From Prostheceraeus crozeri (taxonomy: Eukaryota > Platyhelminthes > Polycladida > Euryleptidae): 64,000 nt of DNA. The stretch is from contig CAJQUW010008635.1 of assembly GCA_907163375.1 (NCBI GenBank), positions 274,002-338,001 on the forward strand, given 5' to 3'. Under the pieces are notes generated by a model, which was not told where the DNA came from, did no database searches, and worked only from the letters and a program-made list of their open reading frames with translations. Positions 33,501 to 44,965 of this stretch are shown piece by piece. Numbering within the stretch: position 1 is the first letter of the stretch; each line of letters starts with the position of its first letter. The translations under genes and the position numbers were made by a program.

Positions 33501-35268
33501 CTAGACAGCTGTCCTCATCCATAAAACGAAGCATTTCCTCGTGATTTATTGTTTCCTTTACATTTTCTTCCTGTTCTTTTTCTTACTTCAGTATTCGTAG
33601 ACTAGTTTGTCTATGCCTTAATTTTCTTGTGATTTTCTGTAATTTTATATAATTTTCGTTGGTTTTTTTCTATTGCTGTAATTGCTGTCTGATGTTTTCT
33701 CAGTAATGCCGATATTAGTGTTGTATGTGTTTATAGCATTCTGTGCTGATAGATGTGCCTGCAATAATGGCTGTGCGCAAATAAAATCGAGAAATCTAGT
33801 AAGATCAGCTAGTTTTTGGGCTTCCTTCACAAGATGAATAGAAACCCAGGCCCACTTTTTCCTGAAAACAAGAAGCTTTATTCGTTGAACCCTGCTTCAA
33901 TGATATATTTTGAGTGAATTGTAAATATTTTTCTAGTGCACACCGAATCAAACACACTGAGTTAAACAAAATATCAGAAATACGGCATGACTACCAAATG
34001 CTTCCCACTTCCTCTGTTTATAGTTTCAGTGTTTTTGATTGAACTGTTTAGCTGGGATTTAAAAACATCACGTTTTTTCGAATGTTCCAAATAAAAGCAC
34101 GATATTTTAGGCATATTTTCTTGTTCATATGTTTTGTTTCAATAGATTTTTATTCCAGCATTCTACATCGTTTTTTTCAAGTCAACAACACATCAAATAA
34201 ATTGACAACATCAAAAGCTGTTTGATGTGTGAAATTCAGCAGTTGCAATCTCGATAACATTTGATTTTAAAAAAACTGCTAAGTCAAATGTTGAAATCAC
34301 GATACTTTACGTGTCTGTCATCCAGTTTTTTGCTATTTTCTAAGCCCTCTCTTGCAAACTATAAAGGCAGCAATATTGCAGGTTAACATATTTTAATCTG
34401 CTCTAGATTAATATCGATGCACGTATCATCATCAAGTCCGCATGATGATCTGCACATTGATTACTGGGATATCAATTAGGATTTAGAAGCATGGCGCACA
34501 AGGCATACCTGTCTAAGCATGCATGTACGCAGCATGTATGTCTAAGCAACTACACAGTTTAAAACAATTTTTTAAAAAAAGTTTCATGAGCATGTGTTTC
34601 AGACCTCGTAACAATTCATGTTTAAAAGCTAGATTTAAAACCATCTTTGAAAGCAATGTACAAAAGACGGTTACAAACCATGTTCAAAACCTGGCTTTGG
34701 AAAACATGAAACATTACATGAGCCTTGATGGTTTGAGAGCCTCTGTACCCGGTGCGTTTGATAGGTGAAAGACATCATCTTCGGGCATCCCATTCGTCGA
34801 ACGACGCTCACATAAAAATGGTACTCGAAAGTGATGTCTGTCCTTTCTCTAACAGCAAGCATTGTTTTGCAAATGTTCTTTTGTGCCTTTTGGCAATGCA
34901 GTTGTTCAAAGAGTTTAAGATTAAAGAGCCATTAGAAAAATACAACATACGCTAATACTTACATGGGTTAGTATACGTGAGATAAAGAGGAATATTGCTT
35001 AAATGCGCAATTTTTGCTGTTGAATCCATCTAACCATGCAGCAAAGGACACTTAATTAAAGCTTGTAATGCATTATTTGTATAAATAAATCTACGTCTAT
35101 GTCATCACTGGAAAAAGTCTAAAAAATTAAACTGACAAGGAAAACGTGTTCATAACACAAAAAAAACATAGTTTTGCTAAGAGTCATATTTTCTTTGAGC
35201 CCTAGAGACTATGTCTTCTCAGAACCCTAGAGTTCTATGTCTTCTTTGAATTCAAAATAACTGAACTA

Positions 35269-35338
35269 AATAAAAATAATATATAATAATAATAATATAA
35301 AATAATAAATAAAATAATAATATAATAATAAATAATAA
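35269..35338. repeat. AAT/AATA microsatellite
   Basis: Seventy bases of aataataat and ataaaataat variants. Confidence 0.8.
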
Positions 35339-36510
35339 AGGAACTTCTGGAGAACAACATTTTGGAAAGACAGAAATGAATTTCCAACATCTAAACTTTT
35401 GCAAAAAGCCGAATATGCCTTCATCTGCCATTGCACTCTTCAAAATACAGAACAATAGTACATCGTTGAGGACACGATAATGGCATGATAACTTGTTAAG
35501 TCTTGCATCATGTCATTTCATGATTTGCTTGCAGCAGGCTACATTTTATTGATTCTAATACATAGTTGACATAAGGTGAAATGAAGACTCGACAAATTAT
35601 CTTTTGAAAATGTTAAAGACATCCACGGCCGCGCCATGTGCTCATCAGCCTAATTCCAAAAATAAACATGTCTAGTAGCCTACTTATCATGCATACTTGA
35701 CACTCGTACGAGTATATGCTAGATGGATACGTCATTCACATTTCTGATAAGCCATTCGACTTACAGCTTTTTTTGTAAAAATGATGCAATGCTTGACTTT
35801 ATGGATTGAACGAGCATCTTGTTAACTTATGTGATTAAGAACAGAGGCATACAGATTTTTCTTAATATGCCAATTCTTCTAAGTCTCACTTTCATAAGAA
35901 CGTTTTGCATTTCACATTTCATTTAGCAACATTTCATTTGATACATTTATAAAGGATTTAGAGCATTTTATTAATAGCTGCATAAAAATTGCTGAGCCAT
36001 GGCATTCATATCACTTTGTGATGTCATTGGTATAATAGAATACTGTAGCCTAAGTTTGGATTGATAAAGCATTCAACATTCAAATGCCGTTAAAATACAT
36101 AGTGTGGTTTATCGCCATTGAATGTTGTTTTGAATTCTAATTGTCTCCATTAATGGGCCTACTATACAAATGGCCAACAGGTTACAAGTCGAGTCATAGT
36201 GCCTTAACAATGACGAAAACAAGTCGCGACAGCAACAATTTGGTCTGCTGATGACTGTTGGTATGATGTAACGTTTCAATGGAACCATTGTGGAGTTTTA
36301 TTGCATGCTAATCTATTTCAATATCTGAAAGCAGACTTGAAAGGACAAGACGTGAAATGTCGTGCTAAATACTCGGGTCTCTTAGAAATTGCAATGACAG
36401 GTCTACAATATAATATTCATATCACCGGCCTTTAAAAATCGCTCAATTGAGCATTAAAGAAGTTCAAACTTCAAAGACCTGCAGGAGAGAGAGTTGTGCA
36501 TCGTGCGACT

Positions 36511-36550
36511 ACAAATACATTGACAGTATTACAAATACATTGACAGTATC
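36511..36550. repeat. Two-copy 20-bp tandem repeat
   Basis: acaaatacattgacagtatt is followed directly by the same 20-mer with one final-base change. It could be a true recent duplication or a local assembly slip. Confidence 0.85.
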
Positions 36551-37920
36551 CAAGTCATAATCGACCTCTGCTCACAATCGAAGCACGGATGCGGAGTCGA
36601 AGTGCTATGATTTAGGCCGGAGTCGGAGTCATGCATAGGACTTCAGACCGCGGCCTATAAGACCGCATGTTCGCGGGCGTAAAGCTTTAATCAGAAACCT
36701 CCGATCTCGACTTAATTAAGGCTGATGTTGTCATGATGGCTTCGTTCTTGTACAAATCGAAATCTCAGTTAAAGGTAACATATTAGCATAAGTTTCGTAA
36801 GTTTTTAGCAAAGTACAACATGCTTAATTGAATTAAGTTCATATAATGAATATAAGTTATAACAAGCTGTGTAACTTCAAAGCTTTCATAGAAGGAGAAT
36901 CATGTGTGCACAGCAGTGTGCACTATATACTGTTCGGGTTGATTTGCAAGAGCTCAAATGCAAATTAGACAATTGAGTTGATGCCAGTAATCTGACTGAC
37001 AACTTACACATTTTTTACTTTATTTAATTCGTGTGTGGGCTGCTCTAAGTGAGAATACTCTAAATAATGTAGTTTTATAGTAAGCCATAAATCACAAGCG
37101 ACTTTGATTATTGATCATATATTTAATTTTAATATTTGGCATTATTTTTGCTTGTGAAATCAGTACTTACGACACTTTTATAAAACATGGTTCTGAAACA
37201 ATTTCTGCTCTACAAAATGTCTTTTTGGCTTTGAAAAATTCCAAATAATGAGATAGAAGCAGTAATATACATATGCAAACTAGTAAACCTTGATAAACCT
37301 TGTTCATAACTTTCATTTATAGGATTATTTCTGGTGTTCAAAACCTCACATTTGAAAATTACTTTCATACTCATAATAAACATGACTATAAAACCTAATG
37401 TTCAAACTTTGTTTCCAAAGCATATTATTATAGCCGCGCATTTTAGCATGTTTTTAAACTTGCTATGAAGATCCTTATAATTGATGAATACGATACAGAA
37501 AAGTTGATAGGCGCCTTCAATGGCATATTCAAGAAGAAAGCAGACAAGATAAGTGAACTATTGTCTATCCATGACCCGATAAAGAGACGGAAGGGAAAAT
37601 TTGGACTGCTTTCAAGAAATTAAGTAGGCCTCTGTCAGCATCTTTTGAAGTTGCATGCCGACACATTTAATAAGCTCCTCAATTGAAAAGAAGCAAAGGA
37701 AAATGTTGGAATAAGAAAGCAAAAGAAACAATAGAAGGAAAAGAAAATAGATTGAAAAACAAAGTCATATGTTCTCTGTTTTGAAATATTCTAAAGACAT
37801 GTTTCATAAGGCCATATGTTTGCGACCCGGAGTTCTATCAAAATGATGGGACTCCATATCCCTAGGAAGCAGGGACATCTATGATCACTGTATTATAATT
37901 TGTAGGCTTATGCATCAATA

Positions 37921-39314
37921 TGTACTCAGTGACAAAAAGAATTAAACAAGTCCTGATATGAATACTTGGTTGTACTGTACGTTTGTTTGTTGTTTGTAAA
38001 AGGAGAACTCGAATGCTTTACTCAAAAACATTTAATTTTATACTCATGATTTTATCAACTTAAGTTAGAAACGGGTGTGACCACCGCGAGCATCCAAGCA
38101 GGCATCGATGCGTGAGGGCATGGATGAGCACAGTCGCTGGATGAATGCCAGGTGTAAGAGATTCCACTGCTCGATCAGTCTGTCGACCAACATTTTCAAA
38201 GACACTGGTGGGTGGTTGTACCTCTCCCTCACTCTGCGACCAAGTTCATCCCAGCAGTGCTCGATGGGGCAGAGGTCGGGAGAACGTGAGGGCCATTCCA
38301 AGGTTGGGATTCCACTGCTTGCTATCCTGTTAGAGACCACTGAAGCGCGATGGGGCCTTGCGTTGTCATCCTGAAAAATCAATTGATTCGATGTCACTGC
38401 TGGAACTACGACCGGTGTCACGATCTCGTCGGCATATCGCTGTCCTGTCAATGTTCCTTTCACTACGATTGCTGGTGTTTTTCCATTGTGCCAGATACCG
38501 GCCCAAACCATGACACTACCGCCGCCGTACCGGTCGTGTTCTTTGACGCAACATGGAGCAAATCGTTCACTTGGCAAGCGATGAACACGGATCCGACCAT
38601 CGTTGAAATCGAGAGTAAACCTCGATTCATCAGTCCAGAGCACACGTTCCCACTGACTGTCACTCCACGACTGATGACCTTGACACCACGTCACTCGTCT
38701 CCTTCGATGTTCCAGGCTCAGCGGAATTCTCACAGCGGGTCGTCGAGACTGTATACCAGCTTCTCGCAATCTTCGATATGCAGTTCGAACGCTACAGGCA
38801 ACGTTCCCAGCAACCTTCCAGTACACAATTAGCTTCGGGACGGACACAAATCTGTTTCTTTTAGCAGCTAAAACTAAGCGTGCATCTGTCCGCTTGGATG
38901 ATACTCTTGGTCTTCCTGATCCGTTCTTCTTTTCCACATTTCCTTCTGCTTTCCAACGACACCACCACCTCCATACAACGACCCTTGAAATTTTCAATTC
39001 TTTCGCAACAGTTGTAGAACTTTGCCCACAACGCATCATCCCAATTGCCATTCCTCTGGTAAAGTTATCGTGCGCCATTTCATAAGTCAAATCTGGTCAG
39101 CAGTAGGTGGTGATTCTGTTCAACTTCTAGCTGTTACCGTGATCAATATCAAATTTTGAAATTTGATGGTCCTATATCATTTCCCTTATCATATATAGAG
39201 TTCAATGGTGATACATAGAAAGCGAGATATCATCTCAAACCATAGAAAAAAATGAAACAAACTTCCATTCAAGTCAATGATAGTTGGTTTCATTATTTAT
39301 GTCAGTGAGTACTG
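37921..39314 (-). mobile_element. Tc1/mariner DNA transposon, apparently complete (1394 bp)
   Basis: The left end reads tgtactcagtgacaaaaag after TA (37919-37920). The right end, read inward on the minus strand, is cagtactcactgacataaat, with TA at 39315-39316. The terminal repeats are about 28 bp and imperfect. Size, TA target duplication and a single intronless transposase frame all fit Tc1. It looks recently active because the transposase frame is uninterrupted. Confidence 0.88.
38065..39090 (-). CDS. Tc1-type transposase, full length, DD34E
   Basis: 341 residues, the usual length for Tc1 transposases. Residues 1-55 form the first helix-turn-helix, GSGRPR at 57-62 is the linker (GRPR) motif, and a second helix-turn-helix follows to about 125. 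The catalytic triad is D154 (LWTDESRF), D242 (FQDDNARPH) and E277 (CPIEHCW). There are 34 residues between the last two, the DD34E signature; the glycine-rich YGGGSVMVWAGI box lies between the first two. It cuts and pastes the element at TA sites in the nucleus. All key residues are present, so it may be functional. Antisense frames over this region are shadows. A scrambled partial image at about 57.0-58.9 kb is artefact, not a second gene. Confidence 0.95.
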   Translation of the reverse strand: MTYEMAHDNFTRGMAIGMMRCGQSSTTVAKELKISRVVVWRWWCRWKAEGNVEKKNGSGRPRVSSKRTDARLVLAAKRNRFVSVPKLIVYWKVAGNVACSVRTAYRRLREAGIQSRRPAVRIPLSLEHRRRRVTWCQGHQSWSDSQWERVLWTDESRFTLDFNDGRIRVHRLPSERFAPCCVKEHDRYGGGSVMVWAGIWHNGKTPAIVVKGTLTGQRYADEIVTPVVVPAVTSNQLIFQDDNARPHRASVVSNRIASSGIPTLEWPSRSPDLCPIEHCWDELGRRVRERYNHPPVSLKMLVDRLIEQWNLLHLAFIQRLCSSMPSRIDACLDARGGHTRF

Positions 39315-39316
39315 TA

Positions 39317-40872
39317 TATATTTTGCCATGCCTTGTGAGGAATATCTTTCTTGCTCATAGCTTGAAGTGCATATCCTAAATGAAGGTATTTTTGATAAAC
39401 ATGTTAAATCTTTCTCGATAGCCTATGCTGCAAAGATCTAAATTCTTTCAAAAGCAAAAATATCATCTTCAGCAGACCGTCCATTTGATTCCTTAATTAA
39501 GATTTAGTAATAGAAATTCTATCGTAATCATACTAGATCATCATGCAGAATCAATATCTTATTTGAATGCTTAGTTCATAATTACGATATTTATAAATCA
39601 TCAGCTTACACGAGCTCAAGGTTAGAAGTTGGGCAGAATGCTAAGCTCATATTCACTCTTCAAAATAATGCAAGTTTTGGAATTTGATTGAGAAAATGAA
39701 AATTGTACATGTGGACTTCCGCAAAAGCGTTTTCACTGATCAAGTTGCAGAATCCATCGGCATCATTCAACTCATTGAGTATCAATACGGAAGCAGTTGA
39801 TGTATTGTATAGAAGATTCTTATGTATATCATAGAAGCTTTTTTTAGTTCACCCCATCTTTATGCTCTTTTTGCACTTTGGTGTGTCTGAATTATTGAAC
39901 AATTATCTCATGGCTTACGTGAAGAAAAATTACATTTTAGAAACGTGAGAATCTTACAGTGCTGTCATTTATCAACTTCATCATATCAAGAAGAGGATTA
40001 TGTTATCATTGAGTCCCTTCTGCTTAAATGGTGTTAATTTACAGATACCACTATTCCATTTCTGAAGCAAGAACCGTTTCAAGATGGAGATAGAAAAATA
40101 CCTACATGTACACTTAGTCAAATTATCAATAGGCTATAGCGGCTATCAAGTGTCGCATTTCTCTTAATAATCAGGGATTTCAAACTCATTTTTAACCTGG
40201 CGATTAACGAAATTTGATGTTCTTGCGAGAATCAATACATTCATAATTTTTAGAAAATGTTTTATAAGCCTAGGCCTAAATGACACACTTCATATTTTTC
40301 TATACGAACATGCTACAATTTGATTCTATCATTAGACATCATTATATAGAGTTGCTGTACGAAAAATAAGCACAGCATTCGAGTTCGCGCTAGCGGACGA
40401 CATCGCTGGGTGAATTTTGAGTATAGCGACGCATTGCTATCATCTCTTGTCACGGAAGTCTATGACAATGTCGAAACTGCATGGCGCAATATAGCATTGT
40501 GCACTTTTGGTATTGTATTGGGTACTTTTAATAGATAGGGACCTATAAACATAGAATCAACAACATCACAAATGAATTTTTCTATTGTAGTGAATGCTAT
40601 GCGGTATTATTTCATTGATACCGTCCCAGAGCCGACAACAATGTAGAGATGTTGGACGATAAATGAGTCCAGCAATGGAGTCCGCGATGGTGGACGACAT
40701 TGTTGGATGAATTTAGAGTCCAACATAGCATTGTTATCGATATTTCTATGTTCAGAATAATCAAGATGAAAGTATCCAGACAATGAAATTGAAATCCAGT
40801 ATCTATGTTATTGAGATAAGCACAGAAATAAGAAGTAATCATTTATCAACATTAACGATATCTGGCAATACG
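39317..40872. other. Non-coding stretch upstream of the Crypton gene
   Basis: No gene recognised. A diverged 60-nt direct repeat occurs at about 40398-40445 and 40679-40740 (shared ggacgacat, gttggatgaatt and gcattg-tatc blocks). It may belong to the 5' region of the Crypton element. Confidence 0.45.
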
Positions 40873-40959
40873 ATGGACGTCGACTGGGATAACATGCCTA
40901 CAATTGATTTCAGTCTATTTCCCAATAGCATGATTACAAATCATGCTAGAATTGAATGA
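40873..40959 (+). other. Possible displaced N-terminal segment of the Crypton protein
   Basis: A short frame starts at ATG 40873 and gives MDVDWDNMPTIDFSLFPNSM and eight more residues before a stop, overlapping the start of the recombinase frame in another phase. An acidic/aromatic leader would fit this family, so the true N-terminus may begin here in a different phase. It is weak evidence only. Confidence 0.25.
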
Positions 40960-42202
40960 AATAAAGGAAATATTGAACGAACCAGTAGAAAGAAATGAGC
41001 AACAGTGTCAAATTCCAGAGGATGCGATCGCGGAAATGGATGCGTTAGAAATCAGAATGAAATCTGCATCATCGAAGCAAGAGAGAGAACATTCCAAAAG
41101 ATTTATGGACTTTTTAATAGAAAAACAGATCGAAGTTGATTTAAAGACCATTTCTGAAGAAAGACTGAATGGCCTGTTGAGATGGTTTTGTAAAGAGCTA
41201 AAGACTAAAAAGAACGAATATTATAGTCCACAAAGTTTACGATGTATACGAGCTGGCATTCATCGTTACCTCACTATAGCACTGAATCGAAATGTCAACA
41301 TAATAAGCGGAGAATAGTTCAGTCAGGCAAATCGAATGCTAACCACGATGTCAGCCTTATGGTTATCAAATGGAGGAAGACCAACTGAATATGTTTCAAT
41401 TGAAGAGAATGATTTAACAAAAATTAACAAGTCATTTACATTACACGAAAAGCAGCCGATTCCCTTCAAAACGAAGTCATTTTTTCTATTCTCTTTCCTT
41501 GGTGCAAGAGGAAGAGAAGAATTTAGGCGACTTCGCCGAAGTGATGTTTCTATTTGTACCGATTCTGAAGGACAAAAATTTGTAGAAGTATCATCAAAGG
41601 ACAGCGACAACAGAAGGAAAAACACAAGACCCAGTTTGAAATTGAAAGAATATTCATCCAAACGAATTGGCAGAATATATGATACTCGAGCTATCGAAGC
41701 CATTGAAATTTACTTGAAGCTGCTGAGCCAAGGAACTCCAAATTCAGACAATCTTTTCCCCCGACCATTGAGCAACAAAAATAACAAACTGATTTTCAGC
41801 CGAAGCCAAGTTCGAGGAGAACATTGATTGGGCGATTTTATGAAAACTTTATCAAAGAAATTGGAATTGTCAAAAATGTACACCAACCATTGTATAAGAT
41901 GCACGACCATTACCAAAGGAAAAGAAAAGGGTCTCACAAATCAGGAAATAGCGTTGCTAACTGGACATAAGGATGCAGCAAGTATCGATGGATATGACCG
42001 GCCGTCAGACAGCCGCAAGCTCCGCATAGCAAGTGTTTTGTCAAATAATGAACCAAATAACCTGAAAAAGCATGAGCATGAACCCGAAGAAACAATTACG
42101 AGAACAGTAAACACGGAACAAATAAACCAGATGATGAACATGGTGGCGCAATCCACAGGAAATACGATCCAAATATTCAATAACTGTACAGTGAATTTTT
42201 GA
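40943..42202 (+). pseudogene. Crypton-type tyrosine recombinase with two in-frame stops
   Basis: One reading frame of 420 codons runs from ATG 40943 to TGA 42200-42202, interrupted only by TAG (41315-41317) and TGA (41825-41827). Nothing shifts phase, and coding resumes at once after each stop. The first third has the SAM-like N-terminal fold typical of Crypton and KIAA1958/ZMYM-like proteins (LNGLLRWFCKELK, then SLRCIRAGIHRYL). The catalytic residues of a tyrosine recombinase are all visible: R in GARGREEFRRLRRSD, HxxR in TNHCIRCTTIT, H in LTGHKDAASI, and the nucleophile Y in GYDRPS. Cryptons are DNA transposons that integrate by site-specific recombination. It is probably a young pseudogene, though readthrough or consensus errors could also explain stops without frameshifts. 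Element ends were not found. Confidence 0.85.
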
Positions 42203-44854
42203 TTTTAATATTGTCTAGACACTTTTCATTGTCTGGACACCTTTTCTCATTGTTTGGATACTTTATGAGTTATATTAAATGCATTTTCAGATATCATTGA
42301 ACCTTTTTACATAGATCACAACAGGGAAATGACGACAACAATCTTCGTTGTTGCCGGCTATCTGAATTAAATAACACTATCTATGCATGCAGCCAGAAAC
42401 TTTCACAGACTTCTACATGTGCATGAATCATAGTACGCACTCACTAAAATAGTAATCATGCCTAGCTTTTTCAAGCATCAATGATCCTTACGCTATGCGG
42501 CCTCGGCTGTACGACTCATTGATGCTTTCAAAATCTAGGCATGATTGATATATCAGTTAAGAATAATGAGGATATCTAAAAATATCCTACGATCTTGCGA
42601 CACATTCAACCTGGCGATTATTAGAAATACGATACTATCGTACTGGTGCTAAATATCAATAATGCAGAGGGGGTATTCCCACGCACAGCATTAGTACTAG
42701 ATTACAGAGTATCACTTTAGTTTCAGATGCATGCTTATTCTAATTTTTTTCAATATTGATTACCTTATTAGCATCATTTGCAGAATTAGTGCAACATTCA
42801 AAGATTCGCGGGAAATCTAAAACTATGTTATGGGGAATAATATAAACAGGAACGCCTGAGTGCCGTATCTTACATTCTTGTATACTTGGCTCTCGTTCAC
42901 TTAATTTGATACATCGCATATTCATTTAGTTTAGTCAGCAAGCTTAGTACCCACTCAATAAATAGATGCTTCAGTAAGATAGTTATATTGTCAGCACACA
43001 AGATTGCGAAAATGAACAAATGTTCGATGCTTTTATCAGAATGCATTCGATTGTCGAAAAAATCTCGGTGAGAAATTGATTCAGTCAAATAAAAAACAGC
43101 TCATGTCTGCCTCCAAAAAAGATAATTGTATTAAAATCACACATTTTCTGAGTTCATCCGCTTATATTGCAATTAATTGCAAAGTTTCAAAAACGAAGAT
43201 TTTCATATCATTTGTATCGTGAAAAACGCTTCCATTAAATGTTGAAAACCCGATAGCAAGCAATGCAATACTCTTCGCTGTCAAAGAACATAAATACTGA
43301 AGTTCTTAACAAAAATCAATATTAAGGTGGGAGCCCACTTCAGATATCACCAGTTGCTCATCAGCTGTTCCAAAATATGTAGACCTTTTCATTCCTAAGC
43401 TTGTGAACCGGTTTGATGGAGATGATGAACAACATTCACCCAATTCCATCCACGCTCTTTTTCTCCACTGGCTCCGAATCGATCGAATAATCGTCTTTTC
43501 TGTCCTTTAGTTAACTGTTCTTTTTTCGTCTTGACATTCGCGGCAGGAGTGGAGGATGGAGCCGGTTTTTCGCTTTCCTGAAATGAATGAAAACATATTA
43601 TAGTTATGTCATGACAACGTTATTGTCAAAATATTAGCTGAAATGTCAAAGCGAGGCACATCATAGAAATAATGCAGGACTGTATAAATAAATCCATTAA
43701 ACTTCTGATCTCCATCAATCATATCAGAAGAACACAAAATCAGTTGAAAACAAAAAATGCACTTCTATTCCATCAGAAAAATTATTTTCAAATCAAGCAT
43801 CCTCGGATCCACTTGGTAATCAAAATCTGTGAACTTTCTTCCTGATGAAAACTATTGCTTAAATTCTTATTCGAACAAATTTGACAAAATGAAATAATTC
43901 GACAGCGCTTCATGTCACTGGGATTTAAGTGCATGGAACGAAGAAGATATAAAAAATATAGAATATGCATGTCAATGACAAAGATGAAGGAAACACATTG
44001 AATGTGCAACGAAAACGGCAACAGCCTGGGCTGAGCGCTGAAGATCGAATGAATGTGGTTTATCGATTTCCATAAGATAACAGAAATTTATAAGAATTAC
44101 TTAAAATTGCGGCTGAAAAATTTTAACATTGAAATTAGAATATGTTAGTATAATTTGTGAAGTAAAGGAGAAACGCATCTCACTAAAAGATCTTACAGAA
44201 ATGGGTGCAATATATTCTTATGTAAGTATCGAGCATCATGTTCGTCATGCATAAACAATGTGAAAACGACAAAAATAGCAAAAAAACTTCTTATATTTTG
44301 ATATTCTTTTACAATTCCTTCGAAAGATATTTGAACTTCGCTAAGTATTCTAAACCTAGTTGCAGACAACAATTACAAAGGTCAAGAGAAACATTCAAAG
44401 CATTCAGTTGATTGTCCCACGCAAGTATGGACGGAAAATGCATGCGACACACGTCATCCACTTTTGTTGTGAACAACCATTGTCAATTGGAAGTAATATG
44501 TAGGAAAATGTAGGAGTTAAGGACCTGCGGATCGACAAATTTAGAGTTGAATCGAATCGAGTCGAGTCGCGAATCGAATCGAATCATTCATAACTTTCGA
44601 AGGCCTAAATCAGTTTATTTCTTTATTTACGTGTTGCTTAGCCAACTATGCTGTTTGCCACTAAAAAGTAGTCATACTAACAGCATTCATGCTTCGTTGT
44701 AGGCTATTAAAAGACGACGCACAGTCGTCCATAAAAAATAAGCATTCAAACGTCTATATTTTTTGAGGCTGCGCTTTAAAACCCAAATATTTTTAATGTC
44801 AACCTGACGCTGAACTTTGAATTAGATACTGTATGGTAAGTTGACTCGCGACTA

Positions 44855-44856
<2 letters not shown>
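42203..44856. other. Non-coding stretch, last reliable sequence
   Basis: No gene recognised. It contains an inverted repeat at 42454-42546 and a run of tcgaatcgagtcg variants at 44548-44585. The right end abuts the poly-G run that starts the anomalous part of the window. Confidence 0.5.
42454..42546. repeat. Inverted repeat, about 31-nt arms
   Basis: aatcatgcctagctttttcaa... (42454-42484) pairs with 42515-42546 with about four mismatches around a 30-nt loop. It lies 250 nt downstream of the Crypton gene. A link to that element is possible but unproven. Confidence 0.6.
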
Positions 44857-44913
<57 letters not shown>

Positions 44914-44965
44914 GGGTGAGACTCGGGCGGCGCTAGGTTGGGTGGGGGGGGGGGCGGGTCGCTGT
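44857..44965. other. Poly-G run and G-rich junction, probable sequencing artefact
   Basis: More than 50 consecutive G, then G-rich scraps to 44965. It stands exactly where clean sequence gives way to the degraded mirror copy. Translating it on the minus strand yields only polyproline; no gene is implied. Confidence 0.85.

Larger units (their letters stand above)
32386..33838. mobile_element. Penelope-like retroelement relic between 59-nt inverted arms
   Basis: Arms 32386-32444 and 33780-33838 are perfect inverted copies. Between them, on the plus strand at about 32676-32800, a frame reads LGYVDDILFIG and then FMEFLNKSNPNLTIRW. The first contains the reverse-transcriptase YxDD box. The second resembles the segment that follows it in Penelope-like elements, where F-L-x-F-L-N-S-x-H-P-x-I-x-F-T is typical. 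Penelope elements are known to carry inverted terminal pLTR copies and hammerhead motifs; both fit here. The middle (32880-33500) is unusually GC-rich and not identified. The element is clearly broken in several places and fragmentary, probably old. The family call is moderate; another reverse-transcribing family is possible. Confidence 0.5.
33839..37920. other. Non-coding stretch, 4 kb
   Basis: No gene recognised. It contains an AAT-type microsatellite (35269-35338) and a two-copy 20-bp tandem repeat (36511-36550). From about 35.97 kb onward it is the template of the degraded fold-back copies found at 60-64 kb. Confidence 0.5.

Noticed and set aside
38350-38832. 160-residue plus-strand frame
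   Set aside because: Antisense shadow of the Tc1 transposase.
41323-41703. 126-residue minus-strand frame
   Set aside because: Antisense shadow of the Crypton recombinase frame.
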